Origin: DASXVU01 sp963732855
Lineage (GTDB): Archaea > Thermoplasmatota > Thermoplasmata > Methanomassiliicoccales > UBA472
Reading direction: 5' to 3'
Length of the DNA stretch: 64,000 nt
Assembly: GCA_963732855.1 (NCBI GenBank)
Contig: CAVTBB010000002.1
Span: 564,917-628,916 of the forward strand
Part shown: positions 27,629-37,125 of the stretch, one piece after another
Layout of the letters: every line of letters begins with the position of its first letter
How positions within the stretch are numbered: position 1 is the first letter of the stretch
The notes under the pieces: generated by a model
What the model was told of the DNA's origin: nothing
The model's database searches: none
The model's input: the letters and a program-made list of their open reading frames with translations, nothing else
Translations under genes and position numbers: made by a program

Positions 27629-28276
27629 ATGGATATGATCAACATTCCGGACGACCTTTGGGACGACTGGTCCTGGTTCGTAACGCCGCACGAGCTGCGC
27701 TGTACGGTGGTCGAGGACGAGAAGATCATCGAGCAGGCGAAGGTGGCGGTGACCCCCGTCTATACGTTGAACCTGCCAAAGATGGTGATGAACGACGTGG
27801 CGCTAGCCTCCCGCCTGGAGCAGACGAATGTGGGAATAGTTGATACTGGCGTCATTTGCCGGGATGTTCACCTGACCCCCGAGACGCTAACACAGACCAT
27901 CTCCGGCCTTCTGCTCCACTGTCCGTTGGTGGTCAGGAAGGCCGAGGGCACGGGCGAGACGCCGTTCTCCGACGTGTCCGATGGCTTGGAGATCTGCTTC
28001 TACAATCCCTTAATGATCGAGGACGACCAGGGCAGCAAAGACCTGTTCTGCATGGAACCTCCCAGCCGCTGCATCGAGGAACTCTCGATGGACGCTACCG
28101 AAGGAAAGCTAGCAGTGGCGGTCCGGGCAGCCATCGACGAGCTCGCTGCTCGTTCACTCATCGACGTTGAGGACGGTGTCGTAGTAAGGATCACCGAAAA
28201 GGGCAAACGCCTCATCGAGACCGAGCCCCTCAACGACCGGGTGACGTGCGCATATCAGCTGCGACCGATGGAGTAG
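27629..28276 (+). CDS. Conserved-looking protein of unknown function
   Basis: About 215 residues, acidic and soluble, with no signal peptide. The C-terminal 70 residues (KLAVAVRAAIDELAARSLIDVEDGVVVRITEKGKRLIE) have the helix-helix-wing pattern of a winged helix. The N-terminal half has no recognised motif. A regulatory role is plausible but not shown. It is divergent from padR, with the promoter region between them, and is followed by a nested inverted repeat. Confidence 0.65.
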   Translation: MDMINIPDDLWDDWSWFVTPHELRCTVVEDEKIIEQAKVAVTPVYTLNLPKMVMNDVALASRLEQTNVGIVDTGVICRDVHLTPETLTQTISGLLLHCPLVVRKAEGTGETPFSDVSDGLEICFYNPLMIEDDQGSKDLFCMEPPSRCIEELSMDATEGKLAVAVRAAIDELAARSLIDVEDGVVVRITEKGKRLIETEPLNDRVTCAYQLRPME

Positions 28277-28296
28277 GAAATCAAACCTTCTTGCTA

Positions 28297-28359
28297 GAAA
28301 TGATCTCTCACATGGTCCGTGAGAATCGTTGTCTTCGTTCAATATCGGGAGATCATTTC
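28297..28359. repeat. Nested inverted repeat between two genes
   Basis: An 11-base perfect inverted repeat (GAAATGATCTC at 28297-28307, GAGATCATTTC at 28349-28359) encloses a smaller one (TCTCAC at 28306-28311, GTGAGA at 28319-28324). As RNA it could form a branched stem downstream of the gene ending at 28276. It may be a terminator or processing site for that gene or a regulatory element for the methyltransferase gene at 28409. No T-run follows. Confidence 0.4.
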
Positions 28360-28408
28360 ATAGAATGGCAGACGTCTTTATTAATACCTATAATCCCTGA
28401 TATAATCG

Positions 28409-29170
28409 ATGTCGGAAAATGAGCATGATCGACAGTTCATTATGCCACCGATCGTCCAAGTTGACAATTATTCTTATTCGGGATGCAGATCTTATTCAGA
28501 ATACAACTATCTCCGTCCTGGATGGGCGTCTAAGTTCAAGATCGCCCATTTTAAAATGGCACTGAAACTCGCGAAGGAGATACCGAAGGAATCCAGCGTC
28601 ATCGATTTCGGGTGCTGTGACGGGGTCTTCCTGCCAACATTGTCCCGCTACTTCGATGATGTGGTAGGGTTGGACCTACGTCCTGAGTTCATCGAGATGG
28701 CCAAGATCGTTGTGAAAGATGCGAGCAACGTCAAGGCCATCGCTACTGGTTGTTTGAGCATCAGTGATATCCAGGACCGATTAGGTAAGAAGTACGATCT
28801 GATGTTTATCCTGGAGGTCCTGGAACATGTTGGAGATAGGGGTAACCAATACCCTTCGAGGATGAAGTTCCTCAAAGAGATATCGGTACTGGCAGACAGG
28901 GCGATCATCACCATACCGAAGATGACGGGCGCCTCGTTCCTGATGCAACGAGCGGGATTCCGATGCCTCGGTGTAAAGTCGGACAAGATGACGACCGGCC
29001 AATTGCTTAAAGCCGGGTTTTTCTCAGATACTCAAAGCCTTGATGCCAGATGGAACCACGGGCATATCGGTTTCAATGACAAGCTCTTTGAAAAAACACT
29101 GAAGGAGAACTTCAAGATCATTAAAAGGAAAAAGGATTTGTTCCAAAATGGCTACCTGATCGAGCTCTGA
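28409..29170 (+). CDS. Class I SAM-dependent methyltransferase
   Basis: 253 residues. The SAM-binding motif I is VIDFGCCDGVFLPTL, with the acidic end of strand two in GLDLRPEFIE, and motif IV-like LMFILEVLEHVG (E-x-L-E-H). These are standard for Methyltransf_11/23 enzymes. The N-terminal 50 residues, which include SYSEYNYLRPGW, are unusual and may set substrate specificity. No neighbour points to a substrate. It stands alone between the inverted repeat and a convergent hemerythrin gene. Confidence 0.85.
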   Translation: MSENEHDRQFIMPPIVQVDNYSYSGCRSYSEYNYLRPGWASKFKIAHFKMALKLAKEIPKESSVIDFGCCDGVFLPTLSRYFDDVVGLDLRPEFIEMAKIVVKDASNVKAIATGCLSISDIQDRLGKKYDLMFILEVLEHVGDRGNQYPSRMKFLKEISVLADRAIITIPKMTGASFLMQRAGFRCLGVKSDKMTTGQLLKAGFFSDTQSLDARWNHGHIGFNDKLFEKTLKENFKIIKRKKDLFQNGYLIEL

Positions 29171-29179
29171 TAAAATATA

Positions 29180-29827
29180 TCACCGTCCCAAATCAGGTGA
29201 ACGCTGAACAAGGTCAGTCCATTCTCCGGATGGGATAGCTTTTCGAATTAGCGATTTGAACATCTCGAAAACATTAGGCGGCATCAAGACCTTCCAAATC
29301 CCGGCCATGACAGCCCGCTCCTCAAGATTGATCAAAGGGAACATCCACTGAACGAACATCGAGGATTTCTCCGCCGGTATGGAACTGGACATGTGCCCGA
29401 CCATGGAGAATTGGGCAGGCATGGATAGGTGCTCTCGTAAAAGAGGGTACAAGAACGAGTCCTCCTTGTCGAGGTGCAGCCTCAAATGCTGGTTCATGGC
29501 AGCGGTCTCTCTGGCGGCGCTCAGATCATCCGGACCTTGGCGCAGCCGCTCCAGGCCGCTCACCAAACGGTCCAGTTCGCGATGGTCCATGATATAGGTT
29601 TTCGTCAATAGAGGCGCAAACTCATCGACCGCCGGGAACACCGCTTCCTCCTCCCCTCTCGCATGGAAATCCAGGATTTCACCCAGGATGTGGAATCTGT
29701 CCAGGATATGGGAGATGTCCCCTTCACTTCGCGCCACCTTGTACGCCTCTTGGTCGATCTGAAGCATATCGCGACGAAATGCGTTATGTACGCAGAGCAC
29801 ACCATCGACGGGTCCCGTCATTTTCAT
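29180..29827 (-). CDS. Hemerythrin-like (HHE) protein
   Basis: 215 residues. The diiron-binding pattern of HHE domains is visible: His14 (VHNAFRRD), His55 followed by E-E-E (DFHARGEEEAVFP), His82 (DHRELD), and His114/His118 with E122 (HLRLHLDKEDSFLYP). Microbial members bind oxygen or NO, or repair iron-sulfur centres. An oxygen-sensitive metabolism based on CODH/ACS would benefit from such a protein; that is inference. The last 70 residues are helical and lack metal ligands. Confidence 0.85.
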   Translation of the reverse strand: MKMTGPVDGVLCVHNAFRRDMLQIDQEAYKVARSEGDISHILDRFHILGEILDFHARGEEEAVFPAVDEFAPLLTKTYIMDHRELDRLVSGLERLRQGPDDLSAARETAAMNQHLRLHLDKEDSFLYPLLREHLSMPAQFSMVGHMSSSIPAEKSSMFVQWMFPLINLEERAVMAGIWKVLMPPNVFEMFKSLIRKAIPSGEWTDLVQRSPDLGR

Positions 29828-29995
29828 CTCAGATAATTTGATTTGAACCGCGACCTAATAAGGATATCCTAGACGCGTGGAATGCCGTTCGAAAGTTCAC
29901 ATACTTCGAAATTCAGTCCATATCCGAGTGGTCATCATGGTCTGTCCAGCATGATTTCTCTTCATGAGGGACATTGACAAGGTTTATCAAGCGAA

Positions 29996-30956
29996 ATGTC
30001 ATTGGGCGAACTGGGTCCGAAAATGAGGCTATGGGAATTCGGAAGAATGAACAACTCGAGGGTCAAGATCGGCGATAAACTAGGCAATCCACTCGGTCTA
30101 GTCGATGGATGCCAGGCCTATACCACGATGTTCCGCTACGATTTCAACGGCAACACTGGTTATGAGATCGTGCTCTCCACCTTCGGACCGGAGAACTACC
30201 GGCAGATCTGCGAGGTGACGTTCTATATGCTGGACGTTCCAGGATCGTGCGCCCAGGTCTCCAAGTTCCTCTCCGAGAGGAACATCGACATACTCAACTC
30301 CGACTCGATCAGCATGATCTCCAACATCACCATGGTGTGGAAGATGCTGGTCGACCTCAGCTATTACGGCGAACTGCCCCAGCTGCAGGAGGACTTCGAA
30401 ATGCTGAAGAAGCAGAAGTCCTCGTCGATCTCCAACATCGATACCATGGAGATAAAGGAGTCTCACATCAGTGACCGTTACACGAAAGGCATATCCGGTC
30501 GCGGCAACATGGTCAAGGCCAAGGCGCTGAAGAAGGCGTCGAAGGCGCCGTCCATGATCAGGAACGGGGAGATCGAGATCCCCGCGGACTACCTGAAGAT
30601 GCTCGAGGGCGTCAAGGATGGCGACCCGGTCATGATGGTCGGGGATACTGACTCTTGGGTTCCTGTCGTTAACCTTCATGAAACCGACCGTAAAGCTGAC
30701 CCAGATCGACATAGAGATACCGGACAGGCCCGGCTCCATCTTCGAGGTCACGAACCAACTGGCGAAGTTCGACATAAACCTGCTCGCACTACACACAAAG
30801 GTCCTCGTCTACTACGAGAAGATGACCATGGAAATGGTCGCCGATGTCAGCAAATTTCCCGGTGGTGTCAATGCGCTCAGGGACGGACTGGTATCGATGT
30901 TGTCCGGTCTGAAAGGGAACTACAAGCTCTCCGCCCTGAAGGAGATCAGGGTCTAA
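29996..30956 (+). CDS. Two-ACT-domain regulatory protein, split by a frameshift
   Basis: The first frame (from 29996) gives about 227 sensible residues, including an N-terminal ACT-like fold (EVTFYMLDVPGSCAQVSKFL) and a basic linker (MVKAKALKKASKAP). After SWVPVVN near 30670 that frame becomes arginine/histidine-rich nonsense to 31033. In the +1 frame the protein resumes as a textbook ACT domain (TQIDIEIPDRPGSIFEVTNQL), ending at 30956. ACT domains bind amino acids or other small ligands. Either one base is missing or extra near 30670, or two genes overlap and the second starts at 30678. The stop lies 15 bases before birA. Confidence 0.65.
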
Positions 30957-30971
30957 GAAAGTGGGCTCCAA

Positions 30972-31712
30972 ATGATCATAGGAAGGAAGGTCATCGTCAA
31001 GGAAGAGGTCTCCTCGACCAACGACCTGGCTAAAGCCTTCGCCATAGATGGAGAGGAGGAGGGCCTGGTCGTCACCTCCAAGACCCAGCTCGCCGGACGA
31101 GGCAGGATGGGGCGCACCTGGGTATCGCCGGAAGGCGGCCTCTATCTTTCTGTGATCCTCAGGCCAAAGGTACCAGTCCAGGACATGCTGCGCATGACGG
31201 TCTTGGCCTGCGTACCGGTGGCAGAGACCATCGAGGAGGCCTCTGGATGCAGGACCACCATCAAATGGCCGAACGACGTCGAGATCAACGGCAAGAAGGT
31301 GGCTGGACTGCTGGTCGAATCATCATCCAGGGGAAGCGATATCTCGTTCATGGTGCTCGGCATAGGGATCAACCTGAACGTCGACCCGACGAACATCGGG
31401 GTCCCGGAAGCGGCGTCGGTGAGCGCCTGCGCAGTAAAGCCGCTGGACTGGGAAGCTTTCCTGAACCTTCTGCTTTACCGGTTGGACGCCTTCTATGTAT
31501 CGTTCCTCAAAGGGACGTTCGAAATGGCAGCTTATAACAAACGCTCCTCCACCATAGGCAACGAGGTCGAGGTGGAGACAAGCGGGACTAGTATAATCGG
31601 GAAAGCGACCGGAGTCGATGCCACCGGGGCGCTCACGATCATCACACCTGACGGCTCTATGCACCGGTTGACCTCGGTGCACGAGACCACGCTAAAGAAG
31701 TCCAATCGGTAA
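30972..31712 (+). CDS. birA: Biotin-protein ligase
   Basis: 246 residues, catalytic and C-terminal domains only; the DNA-binding head of E. coli BirA is absent, as usual in archaea. The biotinyl-AMP loop GRGRMGRTW, the IKWPNDVEINGKKVAGLL motif and a final SH3-like BPL_C domain are all present. It attaches biotin to the Lys of the carrier protein encoded 3 kb downstream (34822-35334). Its position just before the carboxyltransferase genes supports this pairing. Confidence 0.95.
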   Translation: MIIGRKVIVKEEVSSTNDLAKAFAIDGEEEGLVVTSKTQLAGRGRMGRTWVSPEGGLYLSVILRPKVPVQDMLRMTVLACVPVAETIEEASGCRTTIKWPNDVEINGKKVAGLLVESSSRGSDISFMVLGIGINLNVDPTNIGVPEAASVSACAVKPLDWEAFLNLLLYRLDAFYVSFLKGTFEMAAYNKRSSTIGNEVEVETSGTSIIGKATGVDATGALTIITPDGSMHRLTSVHETTLKKSNR

Positions 31713-31785
31713 GATTGGAATAATTTAGGCAAAAGGTGTTAACTGAGCGGCATCAATTCAAAGCATCGGACTGGGGGTATAAGAT

Positions 31786-33336
31786 ATGGGCGTCGAGGAA
31801 GCACACAGGGAATTGCAGGAGATGAAACGGAGGTCCCGCGCGGGAGGCGGGGCCGAGAAGCAAGATAAGCATCACAAGCAGGGCAAGATGACCGCCAGGG
31901 AGCGGATAGATGCACTGCTGGACCCAGGTTCCTTTGTTGAGTTCGATGCCTTCGTGACGCACCAGTCCTGTCACTTCGGCATGGACAAGCACAAAGTGCC
32001 CGGCGACGGGGTCGTCACCGGCCACGGCACCATCGACGGCCGCCAGGTGTATGTGTTCGCCCAGGACTTCACCGTGTTCGCCGGTTCGGTCGGCAAGATG
32101 CACGCGCAGAAGATCTGTAAGATGTATGATTTCGCAGTGAAGACCGGCGCGCCGATCATCGGGATCTACGACTCAGGGGGAGCGCGCATCCAGGAGGGCG
32201 CTGACTCACTGTCTGGCTTCGGGGAGATATTCTTCCGGAACGCACTTGCGTCCGGCGTCATACCACAGATCGCAATGGTCATGGGGCCATGCGCCGGTGG
32301 TGCGGCGTTCTCCCCCGCTATGAACGATTTCGTGTTCATGGTCAAGGGCAAATCGCACATGTTCGTGGTCGGTCCGGACGTCATCAAGGCGGTCCAGAAG
32401 GAGGACGTGACTTTCGAGGAGCTGGGCGGGGCAATGGCCCATGCCACCAAGAGCGGCACCGCCCACTTCGTCTCCGAAGACGACATGGACTGCATCAAGA
32501 AGGTCAAGAAATTGGTCTCATTCCTGCCATCCAACAACCTGGACACCGCCCCGCATGGCGTAGGCAATGACGACCCAGAGCGCCGGGAGGATTCCCTCGA
32601 CACCATCGTGCCAGAGGACCCGACCAAGGGCTACGATATGCGCGATGTTATCGATAAGATCGTAGACAACGCCGAATTCCTCGAGGTCCAGGAGCACTGG
32701 GCCAGGAACATTGTCATCGGCTTCGCCCATCTGGACGGGATCAGCATCGGCGTCGTGGCCAACGAACCGTCCGTTTATGCCGGTACGCTTGACAACAACT
32801 CCTCCATCAAGGCGGCGAGGTTCGTCCGGTTCTGCGATTGCTACAACATCCCAATAGTGACGCTCGTTGACGTGCCTGGCTATCTGCCATCGGCAGAGCA
32901 GGAGTACAGCGGGCTCATCCGCAACGCGGCCAAGCTCCTCTATGCCTATTGCGACGCAACGACACCGAAGGTCACGGTCATCACCCGAAAGGCGATAGGC
33001 GGAGCCTACTGCGTAATGGCATCCAAGCACATCCGCACCGATATCAACCTGGCATGGCCATCGGCGGAGATAGCCATCGTCGGACCGGAAGGAGCCATCA
33101 ACATAGTCTATAAGCAGGAGCTGATAATGGCAGACGACCCGCAGGTGAAGCGGGACGAGCTCATCTCCGAGTACCGGAAGGCCTACGCCTCACCCTTCGT
33201 GGCCGCGGAACGGGGATATCTCGATGACATCATCGAACCGAAGGAGACCAGGACCAGATTGATCAGCGCCTTGCACATGCTGGAGAAGAAGAGGGAATCG
33301 AGACCGACCAAGAAGCATGGCAACATACCGCTGTGA
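31786..33336 (+). CDS. Methylmalonyl-CoA/propionyl-CoA carboxyltransferase subunit (12S-type)
   Basis: 516 residues of the acyl-CoA carboxyltransferase family. The first crotonase-like half shows YDSGGARIQEG and GPCAGGAAFSPA; the second shows DVPGYLPSAEQEY and the RKAIGGAYCVM oxyanion loop, with VGPEGAINIVY near the end. Family members move CO2 between carboxybiotin and propionyl- or acetyl-CoA. Next to a 5S-type pyruvate carboxyltransferase and a small biotin carrier, and with no biotin carboxylase nearby, it best fits the 12S subunit of transcarboxylase. Alternatives are propionyl-CoA carboxylase beta or the alpha subunit of a sodium-pumping methylmalonyl-CoA decarboxylase, if the missing partners lie elsewhere. 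Confidence 0.85.
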   Translation: MGVEEAHRELQEMKRRSRAGGGAEKQDKHHKQGKMTARERIDALLDPGSFVEFDAFVTHQSCHFGMDKHKVPGDGVVTGHGTIDGRQVYVFAQDFTVFAGSVGKMHAQKICKMYDFAVKTGAPIIGIYDSGGARIQEGADSLSGFGEIFFRNALASGVIPQIAMVMGPCAGGAAFSPAMNDFVFMVKGKSHMFVVGPDVIKAVQKEDVTFEELGGAMAHATKSGTAHFVSEDDMDCIKKVKKLVSFLPSNNLDTAPHGVGNDDPERREDSLDTIVPEDPTKGYDMRDVIDKIVDNAEFLEVQEHWARNIVIGFAHLDGISIGVVANEPSVYAGTLDNNSSIKAARFVRFCDCYNIPIVTLVDVPGYLPSAEQEYSGLIRNAAKLLYAYCDATTPKVTVITRKAIGGAYCVMASKHIRTDINLAWPSAEIAIVGPEGAINIVYKQELIMADDPQVKRDELISEYRKAYASPFVAAERGYLDDIIEPKETRTRLISALHMLEKKRESRPTKKHGNIPL

Positions 33337-33346
33337 GGCTACCCAG

Positions 33347-34834
33347 ATGAAGATAAAGATCACGGACACGGTATTGCGGGACGCGCACCAGTCCCTATTG
33401 GCGACCAGGATGCGCACTGAGGACATGCTGCCCATAGCCCCGGTCATGGACGAGATCGGCTACTGGTCTGTGGAGATGTGGGGTGGCGCCACCTTCGACT
33501 CATGCCTCCGCTTTCTCAAGGAGGACCCCTGGGAGCGGATCACCAAGCTCAAGAAGGAGATGCCGAACACCAGGTTCCAGATGCTTCTCCGGGGACAGAA
33601 CATCGTCGGTTACCGGCATTATTCTGATGACATCGTCGAGAAGTTCGTGCAGAAGGCGCACGACCGGGGCATCGACGTGTTCCGCATCTTTGATGCGCTG
33701 AACGACGTTCGGAACATGCAGGCCGCCATGAGGGCGGTCAAGAGATCGGGTGGCATCGTGGAAGCGGCCATTGCCTATACCACCTCGCCGGTGCACGGCA
33801 TTGACACCTTCGTCCAGATGGCCAACCGCCTGAAGGACCTGGGAGCCGACACCCTCTGCATCAAGGACATGGCCGGTCTGTTGAAGCCATACGTAGCCTA
33901 TGAGCTGGTCAAGCAACTAAGGGAGGAAACGGCGCTGCCAGTGCACATGCACTGCCACTCGACCTCGGGAATGGCGGAAGCGTCCTACATGAAGGGGGTC
34001 GAGGCCGGCGCTGAGATCATCGACACCGCCATATCCTCAATGTCACAGGGCACTGCCCAGCCACCGACAGAATCGATGGTGGCGATGCTCCGAGGAACCG
34101 AGTACGACACCGGACTGGACCTGAAGAAACTGCAGGAGGTCTCGGATTATTTCGAGATGATCCGTTCAAAGTATGCGGACTTCGAGAGCAGCCATACCGG
34201 TGTGGATACGAACGCCCTCATCTACCAGATACCTGGAGGCATGATCTCCAATCTAGCCTCCCAACTCAAAGAGGCGAAACAGGAGCACAAGATCCAGGAG
34301 ATCTATGAAGAGGTGCCGCGCGTCCGTGCCGACCTGGGCTATCCGCCGCTGGTCACGCCGACATCGCAGATCGTTGGAACTCAGGCGACATTGAATGTGA
34401 TCTCCGGAGAACGGTACAAGATGGTCACCAACGAGACCAAGAACCTGGTCCGCGGGCTCTATGGCAAGACGCCGGCTGAGATAGACCCGCTCATCCGGAA
34501 GAAGATCATCGGGGATGAGAAGCCCATCACGGTCCGCCCGGCAGACCTTTTGGAGCCTGAGTATGACCGCCTAGCAAAGGAGGTTGGTGAATTGGCCCGG
34601 AACGAGGAGGACGTGCTGTCATACGCACTGTTCCCGCGAGAGGCCATTGAGTTCTTCAAGGACCGTGAGATGAACGAGAAGGGCGTGAACCTGAAGGACA
34701 TAGCTGCTGTGGCCGTATTGTACATGCGTTCCACCGAGAAGAAACCGATGACCGATGTCTGCGCTGGAAGGGAAGACCAGTGGAAGAACATGGCCCGTCG
34801 GGAACAGATGAGGCAAGGGGGGTGGCTGATCTGA
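33347..34834 (+). CDS. Pyruvate/oxaloacetate carboxyltransferase (5S-type, OadA/PycB-like)
   Basis: 495 residues. A TIM-barrel carboxyltransferase domain opens with ITDTVLRDAHQSLLATRM. It has IKDMAGLL, containing the Lys that is carbamylated in this family, and the metal-binding VHMHCHSTSG. The conserved PycA/OadA C-terminal domain follows (VTPTSQIVGTQATLNV, YGKTPAEIDP). It lacks the fused biotin domain of most OadA proteins; the carrier is a separate gene, as in transcarboxylase 5S. Reaction: carboxybiotin plus pyruvate to oxaloacetate, reversible. The ATG at 33347, preceded by GAGG, is chosen over one 10 codons upstream that would overlap the 12S gene. Confidence 0.9.
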   Translation: MKIKITDTVLRDAHQSLLATRMRTEDMLPIAPVMDEIGYWSVEMWGGATFDSCLRFLKEDPWERITKLKKEMPNTRFQMLLRGQNIVGYRHYSDDIVEKFVQKAHDRGIDVFRIFDALNDVRNMQAAMRAVKRSGGIVEAAIAYTTSPVHGIDTFVQMANRLKDLGADTLCIKDMAGLLKPYVAYELVKQLREETALPVHMHCHSTSGMAEASYMKGVEAGAEIIDTAISSMSQGTAQPPTESMVAMLRGTEYDTGLDLKKLQEVSDYFEMIRSKYADFESSHTGVDTNALIYQIPGGMISNLASQLKEAKQEHKIQEIYEEVPRVRADLGYPPLVTPTSQIVGTQATLNVISGERYKMVTNETKNLVRGLYGKTPAEIDPLIRKKIIGDEKPITVRPADLLEPEYDRLAKEVGELARNEEDVLSYALFPREAIEFFKDREMNEKGVNLKDIAAVAVLYMRSTEKKPMTDVCAGREDQWKNMARREQMRQGGWLI

Positions 34835-35334
34835 AGCTGAAGATAACCGCCAACGGCCAGCCGCATGAAGTGACGGTAGAGAAGAACGGGGGGGACTACC
34901 GGGTCATAATCGGGAACGAGACCTATCGGGTCGTGCTCAAGGAGAACGGCGTTTCGATCAATGGCGAATTACTGCCGGTGAAGGTGGAAGGCGCATTGAA
35001 CGAAGGTGCGACGGTCACAACCAGCTCGCGCCAGATGAAAGTACTGGTCGAACCGGTCCGGGAGATGGCGGCGGTTCTCGTGGAGGCCGAGGTCTCGCAC
35101 GGAGGAAAGGGCTCCGACTCCCAGGGATCGATCATGGCGCCTATGCCAGGCAAGATCATCTCCATCAAGGTCAAGGCCGGGGACACCGTGGCCCAGAACC
35201 AGATCGTCGCGGTGCTCGAGGCGATGAAAATGGAGAACGAGATCCAGTCCGAGGTGGCTGGCACGGTGCAGAGCGTGTCGGTGAAGCCGGGCGAGACCGT
35301 CGAAGGCGGTCAAGTGCTTTTGGTCATCAAGTGA
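34822..35334 (+). CDS. Biotin carboxyl carrier protein (1.3S-type)
   Basis: About 170 residues. The last 75 form a biotinyl domain: IMAPMPGKIISIKVKAGD, then the biotinylation site EAMKMENEI and the closing GTVQSVSVKPGETV. The N-terminal 90 residues form a beta-rich region, a layout known from decarboxylase and transcarboxylase carriers. The GTG at 34822, preceded by AAGGGG, is used; it overlaps the end of the 5S gene by 13 bases, indicating translational coupling. The ATG-less frame extends 14 codons further upstream. Confidence 0.9.
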   Translation: MADLKLKITANGQPHEVTVEKNGGDYRVIIGNETYRVVLKENGVSINGELLPVKVEGALNEGATVTTSSRQMKVLVEPVREMAAVLVEAEVSHGGKGSDSQGSIMAPMPGKIISIKVKAGDTVAQNQIVAVLEAMKMENEIQSEVAGTVQSVSVKPGETVEGGQVLLVIK

Positions 35335-36615
35335 TCAGAAGTCGACCCCTTTGGCGAAAGCCGCGTTGGAATCGGCCGTGCTCTTGGCACCATATATCGC
35401 GGCGGTCATGTTCCTTCGCACCAGCAGTTTCTGTGCCAGTCCCATGACCTCGTTCTCCGTGACCGCTTCGTACTTCTTCACCTCATCATCGATCAACGGC
35501 ACCTCACCAGTGATCATGTAGTGGTAGGCGAACATGCGCATGTCATCGCGGGGTTGACCGATGTTCCTTAGCATGCTGCCCTTTAGAACGTTCTTGGCAC
35601 GCTCCAATTCGCCCGGTCTCAGACCTTCCTCCTTCAGCCGCTTGAGCTCCTCGCCGAAGATCTGGATGACCCTCTGGACCCGATCGCCCGAAGTGGAGAA
35701 GTACGATTCAATGGTTCCGGAGTCAGAATAGGATGACGGCGCCATGTATATCGAGTACACCAGCCCTTCCCCTTCCCTTACCTTGCTGTTGAGACGGGAA
35801 CTGGCCCCACCGCCAATGATCGCGGAAAGGACGTCCTGGGCATAGCTCCCCGGGTCCTTGGCGGTCAGACCCGGGAAGCCTATCCCAACGTACGTATGGT
35901 CCCCCTTCTTCGAGTAGGAGTCGATGGAGGCGTAGAACTTGGGCTTTGGTCGCTTTACCGGGGCAGCCTTCCCAAGGCCATCCAGCGATTCCGTTGCCCA
36001 CTGCAATATTTGATCCGGTTCGATGTTCCCGCAAGCCACCACCGCCATCCTAGGCGGCCGGTATTTGGTGGAATGGAACTCCAGCAGGTCCTCGGAGGAG
36101 AATGAGTCGACGCTCCGGTCGTTGCCGAGGACCGGCCTGGACAATGGTCCGCCCTTGAACAGCGAGCGCAAGAGCAGGTTTTTGATATATCGTTCCGGGT
36201 CGTTCAGCCGGTTGTTTATCTCCTGCTTGACGACACCTTTCTCCAATTCCATGTAACCCTTGTCCATAAGCGGGTTGCAGAAGATGTCCTGGACCAGGCC
36301 CTGGGCGGTCTTGATGGTCTCGTCGATCGAGAATGAGAAGAACGATGTCATCTCTTGGGTTGTGAAGGCGTTGAGGTAACCGCCAGCCTCCTCAATGGTC
36401 TCGTTGACCTGGTTGAAGGAGCGGTTCTTAGTGCCCTTGAAGAGCATGTGCTCCAGGAAATGCGCCATGCCGTGCTGCTTTGGCCCCTCGTCCCGGGAGC
36501 CGATACCGACGCTGATCGATATGGCCGCCGATCGGGTCTGAGGGAGCCTTTCTGTTATCACCGGTATGCCGGCCGGGGTCTTCGAGATGTTCAGCAGCTG
36601 TCGGGTCACGGCCAT
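35335..36615 (-). CDS. M16 family zinc peptidase
   Basis: 426 residues, the length of bacterial processing-peptidase-like M16B enzymes. The inverted zinc motif H-x-x-E-H (residues 52-56, HFLEH) is intact, with the distal Glu in KGVVKQEINN about 76 residues later. The C-terminal half is the related non-catalytic M16 domain, with the conserved GLVYSIYM and R/Y-type substrate region. Enzymes of this type cut peptides inside the cell. It is convergent with the biotin carrier gene: the two stops abut at 35334/35335. Confidence 0.9.
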   Translation of the reverse strand: MAVTRQLLNISKTPAGIPVITERLPQTRSAAISISVGIGSRDEGPKQHGMAHFLEHMLFKGTKNRSFNQVNETIEEAGGYLNAFTTQEMTSFFSFSIDETIKTAQGLVQDIFCNPLMDKGYMELEKGVVKQEINNRLNDPERYIKNLLLRSLFKGGPLSRPVLGNDRSVDSFSSEDLLEFHSTKYRPPRMAVVACGNIEPDQILQWATESLDGLGKAAPVKRPKPKFYASIDSYSKKGDHTYVGIGFPGLTAKDPGSYAQDVLSAIIGGGASSRLNSKVREGEGLVYSIYMAPSSYSDSGTIESYFSTSGDRVQRVIQIFGEELKRLKEEGLRPGELERAKNVLKGSMLRNIGQPRDDMRMFAYHYMITGEVPLIDDEVKKYEAVTENEVMGLAQKLLVRRNMTAAIYGAKSTADSNAAFAKGVDF

Positions 36616-37125
36616 ACCAACGTTCCGCAGGTTTAAAAAAGCTCTTCAGGTTATGTGCACCCGCAGAGATTGGCGATTACTAGAATTTCAATCCCCGCCA
36701 TCTACACCATCTGGAGGAACTGCCATTTTATGGTTTTTGGCGAAGGCCATAACTCGACCTGCGTATAACGGTATGAAGACCGGCTCGAACAAAAAATATC
36801 TCGAAACGAAAATAGCAAAAATAAAGTGACCGAACATTCAATAATTCACCTGGAGGCCGGAATGGACTATGTTGATCGTTCGTAAACTGGCCATGATGAT
36901 ATCATCAGGGGAACGATCGAGCCGGACAGCTAATTTCCGGTCTAATCCCTCATAGATTTTTCTCGCGTGAGCATTGTTGACCATTGTCACGCTGGAACTG
37001 ACGCTTCCAACCCGGTTTTCGTGGGCGCGAATCGAAAAAAGGATATGTGGTCACGACATGGCACGAACGTCCGACCCGATCACATCGAATAACATCGATC
37101 GTGCTGGACTCAGGGAGATCATCCG
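36616..37125. other. Divergent upstream region of the CODH/ACS operon
   Basis: About 510 bases without a convincing gene. It must hold the promoters of the leftward M16 gene and of the rightward CooS-AcsB operon. GGGAG sits about nine bases before the ATG at 37126. No clear TATA box or operator could be fixed. An 87-codon frame at 36566-36829 overlaps the M16 start and has unlikely composition. Confidence 0.45.

Noticed and set aside
31786..35334. Sodium-pumping oxaloacetate or methylmalonyl-CoA decarboxylase
   Set aside because: No membrane beta subunit is present in the window and the 5S-type protein lacks a fused biotin domain; transcarboxylase fits better, though not proven.
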